Of a DNA stretch of 64,000 nt, positions 55,896 through 64,000 are shown piece by piece. Under the pieces are notes generated by a model. The model did not search any database. It was not told where the DNA came from and saw only the letters and a program-made list of their open reading frames with translations. Every line of letters starts with the position of its first letter. The first letter of the stretch is position 1. The DNA is from Bolinopsis microptera. Its lineage: Eukaryota; Ctenophora; Tentaculata; Lobata; Bolinopsidae. The position numbers and the translations under genes are program-made. The stretch spans positions 5,993,096 through 6,057,095 of the forward strand of contig NC_087080.1 of the NCBI RefSeq assembly GCF_026151205.1, written 5' to 3'.

Positions 55896-56384
55896 GGAAA
55901 ACGCGATATCTATATTTCCTACGTGACGTCATTTCATCCCACGTGATTTGAGATCATGACTACATTCACACAAGTAAAGGAGATATCTCCTGATCAGCGG
56001 TGTTGCAATGGTAGGAAGAGTTCTGTTTGGGGGTCTCGACACGTCTCTTCCTGTAACTGAAACAGTATCATGTACTAGTCTTGTTAATTTTATCCGACTA
56101 TCTCTCTTTTCTCAGAAAAGTCTAAAAACAAGATTAAAGTTATTTAGATTTCCGAAGAGTTTTTATTTTTCGTTATTTCGTTTAGAAGGTCTTTTTGTGC
56201 AGGGAAACTAGTCCTGAGTGTATGAATTTGTAGAACGAAAACTTTATGGAGTTGATAACGATTTGGTTATTTTTCAATCTTTATTTGGATTTGGAAAACA
56301 AATTTGCACTCGGTTTAATTGATAATTACTAAATCACAAAATACTCAATGAAGTACAAGTTTGTTCAATGTCTCAAACACACAC

Positions 56385-56419
<35 letters not shown>

Positions 56420-56949
56420 CTCAAAAAGCTGAAAAAAACACACGATATTAGATTAACAACTCACACTCATTTACTGAAACTGCAAAAACTCTTATCACAA
56501 CTCATTTTCGATATTGCTGGCTTTAATTCTGAGGAAACACACACCATAAGAGTTGTCAAAATTTCTCAAAGTTAAAAATTTCGATTCAAACCAGAAATCT
56601 CACAATTCCCAATATCATTTTCTTCGCCGTCTGAACATTCCAACAGGGGGAGAGGGGCGCAACAAAATTCCTGATAATTTTTAATTTTGTCTCTACAATA
56701 TTTCATCTTGCAATGTTTTACATTACTAAGTTAACCAATAAATTTAGCAACAATCATTGACCAACACTAATTGGCGATTATTGTTTCTTCGTCAGAATAA
56801 GTCTTTGCATTGTTCCCCCCTCCGAACAATTGCAATTCTGTCGACATCACACTCATTATTGCTTTATTTGAGACAAAATACTTTCTCTCATACCTAATTT
56901 TCACACACAAAGTCAAATCAGTCTTTTTGAAGCTTGGAAATTTCTGTGA
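55896..56949. other. Convergent intergenic region
   Basis: Holds a CACGTGA/TGACGTCA motif pair at 55921-55947 just after the stop, a (CA)n microsatellite at 56379-56418, and otherwise AT-rich sequence. No gene seen. Confidence 0.5.
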
Positions 56950-59900
56950 TTAAGGCTGGTTGGGTTGTTGATGGTGGTTATTGTGGTTTCGTTTGAGAGT
57001 TTTAGAAAAATACTTGACTATGAGGTTGTACCAAAGTAGTCGGAGATAGAAGTCGACGAACTCAAATATGGTTACGATATTTGCACCGAGGAACAATCCT
57101 AACTGTCCTCCAACATCACCTGAAATTAAGCAGATCAATTAGATAATAGATCAGATTATGGTAAATTATAATTAATTGGTTTTTCAATAAATAGATGAAT
57201 AATCGAATTACGCAATCCAAACTAAACTTGTCTAAAATCAAATAAAAGTATATTTTATCTAGAAGGCAATTCTGAATTCGGTAATCTGGCGAGTGTCGGT
57301 GGACACTTAAAGCACGGTTAAAGTACGGGATGGACCGTGCCTTGAGTGCCCACCGACAGATTAACCGACAGATTTACGATTCACCATCTAAAATAATAAA
57401 CTATTGAAGATTCTCACCCATAAGATTAGACCACTTATAAGATCCCACTTTCTCCACCTCTTTTATGGATAGAATCTCAAAGTATATGTGTACTTTTAAA
57501 AAGTTCTCCCTGAAATTAAAATATGATTCTTTATTTAAATCTGAGATGTTACGACGAACTTAATCGCAATAGGTGGGTTTGCAGGTAAACACCTACAAAG
57601 AAACTCGAACACAAAGAGCGATGCAAGGTAGTTTCAAGGGGAAAAAGCAATTTCTGTCTTGTATGTGCTCCTGTTAACCTGTTAATTGTATCCTTCGCTT
57701 TAAAGGTCGCATAAGTATATTATGTGAACTGGCAGAAGGTCCTGGGTCTGAAGACTGGACCGGATGTAAAGTTTTAACCACTAACCTATAGAAGGTAACG
57801 TCTCGAGGTTCATCACCGGAACCTGGTTTCTCGTTGTTGTACTTCTCCAGGGCTTCACCGTGGTTCTTTGCAGGGTATTCAGCTGTGGACATAGTCGCTC
57901 TGGGAGATACACAGTTTAATAAACCTTGAATGGGTTAATCGTTATCGTATCATACGTGTCATCAGTGCTTATCCCGAATGTGTGCTCAACAAGGGGACTG
58001 TTGGACGAGAACATAAATCTCTGAATCATTACAGAAGATGTAAAGAAAGTGAATTTAAAGAAATGAATCATGAAGGAACACTTAGAACTGTAGTAAGGAC
58101 AAAAACGGGCCACTCACAGGTAACTCTCAGAGATACAAGGGTCAGGACATTTGCACACTGGCAAACCAGCAAACTCTCCCGCATGGTAACGTTTTATCAG
58201 TTTAGCTACACAGTTCTTCTCCTGATGCAGGTTACACTCCACGTCCGCTCTCCCAGGTACAGCTGGGGACAGACCGGGTTATTTGAACTAGAGGAGGTGT
58301 GGGACACATGTTTGCGCACAACATGTAATTCGTGTTTAGTTTGCGGTTTTAATTCAATCTATAGCTTATCAAAAACATGTCAAACTATACAGCGTACAAA
58401 GCAAACTAAAGTGAAACGAGCGAAATTTAAGTTTTAACTGATCAAAAACTTATAAAATAATTGAAGGGCCGTGTACCGGGTGTTAAACTATACCTTTAAG
58501 ATAGTAACTCCTGCACTGACACTCCCTGACCATGACCTCTGTAAAACACTCCCTCTCACACCCAGAGATACTATAGTTCTTGAAGGTTCGCAACGCGTCG
58601 TCGCGGCAGTTTCCGTACGGTTCTTTTAAACTGCGGACCTGCCGGATGTGGGGTTTAGCGTTTATGGACCCTCAAAAAGGTTACCTTAGCATAATGGGGT
58701 TGTAGGGCCATCAATGAGCTCTGTAGTTGACATTGAGCTAAGCGGCCATCAATGAATAAGCTCTTCATAAATATTGATTGAAAAGAACACTGAACCACCT
58801 ATAATATGATATCTGAGGTAAGTGCGATCGGATGTTTGTACTTTTGTTCCTCAGCCAGAATGTATGACATAAGAAAATTAATTTCCAACTTAGTATGTGT
58901 ACACAGTAACTGGTGAAATTCCGTAAGCGAATCATTACAAATTCTCCCATAATGATAATTACACTTCTGAGCTCTCTTCTCACACGATCGTTTATTGACT
59001 AGTCTTGCTAGCAGTCTCCCCACCATGTCCCAAATGAAGGATATCCTAGCAAAGTTCGACCTGCTCAACCAGCACCATCTCTCTACCATCCTACTCTTCA
59101 GCTACCTCACCATCCCTCTCCACCTTGCACAACGTCTCTGTTTCACCTCCTCCCTCCACCTCGGCTACGAGGTCTGGACTGTCTCCATTCTCTTGGGAGG
59201 TGTGTTGAGCATGTCCTACTCTGGAATACTGGACCAAATCTGCAGGAAGTCTCTGAGCCTAACTCTGCTGGCTTTCCTGGGGTCCCTGGTGACCAGCTCC
59301 CTGTTTGTCAGGATGTTTACAGGAGTGTTTGTGTTGGGAGCTCTGCTAACTGTTCTGCTGGTGTGGACTGAAGCTGCGCTGTTAGCTTGGGTTTCAGAGA
59401 TAACCGTGTACAGGAACATCTTCATCGCTCTCAGATTCATCCACATCATGGCTATTGACCAATTACTCCAGATCTTTTCCTTAGATTACGAAACCGACGG
59501 ACCCTTCTTGGGACTACTAGTTATCATTGGTATCGGAGTAGGATTTGCACTCGTCTTCATTCCTCCATCTCCTGCCTACTTTTTGGAGCGGGGCGAGATC
59601 TTACAAGCCAAAAGGGAACTGGGTAAGTTGTGCGTTCTTCACGATCAGGACTACGGCATAGCTATGGGACTGAAAAAAGAGGATAAATCTCAGAGAAACG
59701 ATTTAAGACGGTTGGATAAGATCCTGATAGTTCTGATGATCTGTGGTTCTTTGTTTTGTCACTCCTCCTCCTTTAGCAGCAGACTCCTTTACCCGATCTC
59801 CAGGTTAAAAACAGCTGTCTCCTCAGCGGACTTGAAGATATTAGCTGTAATACAGATAATAGGTATTGTGGTACAGTGTGTGGTGCTAGGGCTAGTTACA

Positions 59901-62900
59901 AGTAAACAAGTGCTCAAGGTGTTGTTAACTGTTCACTTTACTGTCATTATCAACATGATGATACTCCAGCTTCGGCCGGACGAGGATGTCAACACGGAGG
60001 TGTTCCTGAAGATAACCCTCGTCATGCAGAGCCTGGGGACCCTGACCAAGACCCTGATAACACAGACCATCCTCTACATTACCCTCCGCAAAACACCCGT
60101 ATCTTGCAAACACCGGGTGTTATCTCTAGTTCTGGGACTGATCACCTTTGGTGATAACGTGCATGAGATACTGGGGGGTGATTCCTTGTTTGTGCTGATG
60201 AACAGTGCGCTGTTGTGTGTCGTGGTACTACCCAAACTGTGTGGTATCTCACAGTTAGATACTAAGAGATATTTGTACCGTTATATTGATTGACTGGGAA
60301 CTTGCTATTCGTGTTGCTACGTTCCAGAACACTTGGAGCTTTTCCTCTCAAAAGCATATAAAATCACGGTATTTTAAAAAGCTTTTACAAAGCGTACCCT
60401 CTCGTAACTAAGACTAATAAAGTTCTCTGTGCCCGGTGTTAGAGCCATTCCATACTCGTCAATCCTGGCAGGCTCGTAGTAGTTGTGGAACATCACCTGA
60501 AGTCATAATTAAGTAATATAGAGCAGGGATGGAATAATCGTCAACATTACAGTCATTGATCTTTAGAGGTTCTCGGATAAAACTGTTAAACGGTCTAAAT
60601 TGTTACTAATATTGCTCTCATTACTTGATGGTTTCATTATTATTCGTATGATTATTAACCCTGTTCGCTATTTCTTATTAAATTAGAATTTTACCAAAAT
60701 CCTTTAAAATCTTGGAAATGACAGTACAAGTAAGTATCTTGCCATCGAAAACTGGAAGTCTCAACTGGAACTATCCAACCGGTTTTGAAATTATCTGGTG
60801 AACAAAAATCTAAGATAACTTTTTAGGGGGAAATTTTGGTGTCATATCATATCATTTTATCTCGATTTAAACGTTTAGCCAAAATTTTATTAAATTATAC
60901 ATCACTATGTCTGAGGTCCGTTTTATGATATTAAAATAAAATGTACCTTGATACCCGCTGTAGTAACGAAGTTGGGATAGATACTCTGGTTGATATTTAA
61001 ACCAAATGATAGCCCGAAATCCATCCCTAAAATATCAAAATGAAGAAAATTGAATCGAATATTTGTTTATCAAAGTTATTCGTCGAATTCAAAATATGCT
61101 TGAAGACTTAATCGTCAGTATCATATCAGTTGATTGTTGAAATGATAAATCTTGTTAATTGACCTTTGTTGAAATTTGTTAACTAATTATAATTTCGATA
61201 GATTTATCAAGTATTCGAAGTAGACCAAAAAACTGACCGGTGCGGTTAACTTTTCTACTGCCATCGACGTTAAAAGTCCAACACCGACCGTGTGTAGTGA
61301 ACTGCTCTTTGAAGGCTTTTGGGGTGTCCACCTCCTCCTCAAAGAACACTACGTCCTCTGAGAGTTAAATAGAGTAGAATAGGGGACTGTAGATTACAGA
61401 GAATCAGAAGACAATCCAAGCTAAATATTGAGAAATCCTGCTTACCTTAGCAGTGTTAGACTGAATTAATAACTGGTTTAACTATAATAAACATGGTCAA
61501 TTTCTTACATTCAGAACTAATTTTCGACTATTTCAATAAATTCTGGGCCAAGCCGGATAAAGGCTGAGTATTTTTGCAGATTGCACAGTTTTGATCTGTG
61601 CTACCAGTTCCGACTATTCTAGTATCTCTTACCTATAAAGTCGTTCAGTTCCTGCCCAGATTGGCGATAGTATCTCTTAACGTTAAAATTTTCGTATTCT
61701 TTAGAGGTAACATTGAGCGGTTTAGTGGGCCATGGAACACGCTTATCGTTCGCTAAATATTCCCTGAAGAATTGTAATTTTCATAATTCAAGTAAAATAA
61801 TCAATTTGCAATATTGAAACCTAAACAATTTGTTGGCGGATTTCAATCATGTAATTAATTCTTTGTCACACTTTGAATAATAAAGATCAATCTATTTGAT
61901 CACAATAATTGAATAAATCAATCAATCTGTAGATTTGATTAACTAAATAAACAATGAAAATAAACTCACTGCATGGCTTTATTCTCGTCCCTAGCCAGGT
62001 ATATATTGTTGTGTGGGTTCATGTTACAAATAGTAATTGAAGGGAATCTGAGTAGCCTATTCGGCTCAAAGTACATGTTGTATTTAGTGGACGTTGGCAT
62101 GGAAAAATAGAGACCGAAACTTCTCCAGCAGCAGAGGAGACTGAAGAAAAATTTAGCAAATAATAGCATATTTGGTGGTTAAAAAAGGGTAGATTTCCGT
62201 GATAAAAGTGGATTTCACTGAATTCCTTACATTAAAAAGTAAATAAATCATAGGTATATTCTGTGCTACAGTGAGAACAAAGAGGAAAGAGTGCAATTTG
62301 AACAGGATTTGCCACAAACAATGGTTTATGGTAGCTATTTTTACTATTTAACTAATTAATATGGTTCAGGATTATCTGCATTACCTACAAAATTAGAAAT
62401 CCGTACTAATTACCCCTCTTACCTATAAATGAAAAAACCTAGGAACAATATAGCCCACAGAAGTTTTCTAATCAACTCAGGACTATTCCAGATGAACGAG
62501 AGATAGTTCATAGAAACATCAGTTGTGAACTCTGCGAACGATTCCGCGTGATTCTTATCCCTGCTCTGAGTTTGTGATAATATTGAATCATTAGTACCGC
62601 TAACTTATAATCTAAGTATTGTGAAAAAGTGCAAAACCCAAATCCAAAGCCAAAACAGAAACAGATACCGAATTGAAAACCAAACCAAAAAATAAAACAT
62701 ACCTGTTGGCTCTCCGCATCCCCGGGATACGCTATGTGTTTCTTATCAACTCCCAACAGTGGATCATGCCACATATTGCTGTTGCCATGGTTACTGTTGT
62801 TGTTAGATACGGGACACTTGACTTTGCTGAGACGGCGACTAGCACTCTCTAGGGTCCTATCTTGAGATGTTAAGGTCTGGTCTCGCGTCGAGAGGAGAGG

Positions 62901-63807
62901 GTACTGGGAAATGGGGATTAGAAACTTAAATAAAAATATTGACAAAAGCAGGTCGGAAACACGGGAAAAAGCGGTTCTTACAAGGGACAGGAAGACAACT
63001 AAAACATATTCATTAACAGTGGTTGATACGATTCAGGAAACAGAAACAGATAAACAATAATCTAAGAAAAACAAAAAAAACGTGTGGTCAGCATTAAAAT
63101 GCAAACTTTGAGAATGAGATTTTTGGGATCTAAAACACAAACTTTAGGAGTGATAACTTTGGGAGTGAGGATGGTGTTGTTCTTGGACCAGGGTGACATG
63201 ATGGTTCTACTGGAGCTAGAGTCGGAGTGAGACCGTCTGTGTTTGGCTCCCTTCTTGTGAGCCGCAGCTTGCTCCGCTGGTGTCAGGTACTCGTTCTCAG
63301 TGGTCTCACTGAGTGAGTGGTGTAAATACTGAGCAACTCAAGTAAACTAACCGACTTAATGAAAGCTAAAACGACATTGAAAATGAAACTGGCTCAGAAA
63401 ATAAAGCTTTGTTAATCATGTTTTTATTATGATTGAAACTAAATAAATTTAATCTCCAGAATACCTTCCCCCTTTAATTATAAACCCTTGATTCACACAA
63501 ATAGTGTAAAAAAGCAGAACTTGTATAACTTGTAGAACTTTCCTACCTCAGATAAGGGCAGGAAAGCTCGGGAGGTTCAAGAGGAGCGAATCTAGCAGGA
63601 TAAGGTCTGAATTCCTGAGCAGGATCCTTCGTACTATTGTGATCCGAGTCTCTAACAAACTCTTTCCTGTTGAAATCTTGTTTACCATTATCCCGACTTC
63701 TAGGATCTCGGCCAGGTATAAGGAGAGCTCCGTTGTGACGACTTGATTTGTTGGCCGAGCGTCGTGGGAGATTGTCGTAGTCAGAGTCCTCGTGGCTGTC
63801 TAGCGGC
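56950..63807 (-). CDS. DEG/ENaC sodium channel 2 (N-terminus beyond window)
   Basis: Fourteen minus-strand exons: 63547-63807, 63158-63308, 62703-62903, 62423-62565, 61970-62140, 61633-61763, 61238-61357, 60947-61026, 60398-60496, 58494-58638, 58118-58262, 57786-57899, 57418-57509 and 56950-57119. All junctions agree in phase; about 674 codons are visible. The first exon starts mid-codon, so at least one exon lies upstream. The long cytoplasmic N-terminus is Ser/Arg-rich. Channel marks include TM1 across exons 4-5, F-P-S-I-T-I-C, G-R-C-W-T-F-N, L-K-E-P-Y-G-N-C, C-K-C-P-D-P-C and TM2. Two key sites differ from the family: the cytoplasmic H-G is N-Y (S-M-N-Y), and the filter reads G-L-F-L-G-A-N instead of G-x-S. 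The 1.76-kb intron at 58639-60397 contains an antisense transporter gene. Confidence 0.9.
57286..57352. repeat. Inverted repeat in DEG/ENaC 2 intron
   Basis: tgtcggtggacactta...gcacgg is mirrored by ccgtgcc...gagtgcccaccgaca with a loop of about 20 bases. It could form a stem of about 22 bp. Confidence 0.7.
59025..60293 (+). CDS. Intronless MFS transporter (SLC22/SV2-like)
   Basis: Single-exon frame of 422 residues from ATG 59025, chosen for its context (ccaccATGt). The protein is hydrophobic with about 10-12 membrane segments. After roughly the sixth it has P-P-S-P-A-Y-F-L-E-R-G-E-x2-Q-A-K-R-E-L, the P-E-S-P-R-W-L-type signature of SLC22 and related MFS carriers. A charged central loop follows, then a second hydrophobic half. 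The usual large extracellular loop between the first two helices is missing and the protein is shorter than most SLC22 members. It lies antisense inside an intron of DEG/ENaC gene 2. GC content is above its surroundings. Substrate unknown. Retrocopy origin is plausible but not shown. Confidence 0.8.
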   Translation: MSQMKDILAKFDLLNQHHLSTILLFSYLTIPLHLAQRLCFTSSLHLGYEVWTVSILLGGVLSMSYSGILDQICRKSLSLTLLAFLGSLVTSSLFVRMFTGVFVLGALLTVLLVWTEAALLAWVSEITVYRNIFIALRFIHIMAIDQLLQIFSLDYETDGPFLGLLVIIGIGVGFALVFIPPSPAYFLERGEILQAKRELGKLCVLHDQDYGIAMGLKKEDKSQRNDLRRLDKILIVLMICGSLFCHSSSFSSRLLYPISRLKTAVSSADLKILAVIQIIGIVVQCVVLGLVTSKQVLKVLLTVHFTVIINMMILQLRPDEDVNTEVFLKITLVMQSLGTLTKTLITQTILYITLRKTPVSCKHRVLSLVLGLITFGDNVHEILGGDSLFVLMNSALLCVVVLPKLCGISQLDTKRYLYRYID

Positions 63808-64000
63808 CTGGAATTTTAGAAGGCGGATGTTAACTTTGTTCTTAAACTGCTGATTAGAAATTTAGAAACCCAGTCGATCTTTGAAAACGCACTTCACGAT
63901 GGAAACAAAGCAGTAAGCATTGACAAAAATCAATTATGCTTAATCTTTAACCGTCTCAAACATGGAAGGTAGCGTGAACTTGAAAGTATTTTTTCGACAA
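63808..64000. other. Intron or upstream part of DEG/ENaC gene 2
   Basis: No exon with the required phase was found here. The gene should continue beyond the window end. Confidence 0.4.

Noticed and set aside
1-64000. CRISPR arrays, bacterial operons, rRNA genes
   Set aside because: The tandem repeats have no unique spacers of constant length, genes have spliceosomal introns, and no rRNA-like sequence was seen.

Overview
The window is AT-rich, intron-rich DNA from an invertebrate animal. Genes have many short exons with GT-AG introns, and the products are animal-type: DEG/ENaC channels, an NRF-6-like acyltransferase, ShKT domains, a SLC35A nucleotide-sugar transporter, a PAN2-like protein and EF-hand proteins. 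There is no operon structure, and simple repeats and non-autonomous transposons are abundant. A non-bilaterian lineage (cnidarian or ctenophore) is possible, but the sequence does not settle it.

Layout. 1-5570 (minus): an array of alternating phase 1-1 exons encoding seven ShKT domains and an acidic tail, with three kinds of transposon in its introns. 6626-7392: a mariner-type MITE. 8240-11322 (plus): the C-terminal half of a PAN2-like deadenylase subunit whose nuclease motifs are lost. 12756-18392 (plus): a SLC35A-type transporter with a 2.6 kb pyrimidine-rich element near exon 1. 18922-22784 (plus): a Lys/Ser-rich, probably nuclear protein in 11 phase-consistent exons. 24547-28304 (plus): an NRF-6-like acyltransferase of about 702 residues. 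29052-48537 (minus): DEG/ENaC channel 1, 13 exons that sum to exactly 610 codons. Its introns hold a 5'-truncated LINE, an orphan channel exon, several repeats and two antisense genes for a small SMIM20-like protein. 50069-52856 (plus): two tandem calmodulin-like genes. 54810-55895 (plus): an unrecognised intronless gene. 56950 to at least 63807 (minus): DEG/ENaC channel 2, with an intronless MFS transporter (59025-60293) antisense in one intron.

No single multi-gene system ties the window together. Small families form by local duplication (ShKT exons, EF-hand genes, SMIM20-like genes), and antisense genes nest inside channel introns. The strongest unusual signals are the PAN2-like protein without catalytic residues, channel 2 lacking both the HG gating motif and the GxS filter serine, near-identical second exons beside diverged first exons in the SMIM20-like pair, and transposons with paralogous empty sites or clear target duplications.

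Gene models were built by hand from splice consensus and reading phase. No alignment or database search was run, so family names rest on recognised motifs.
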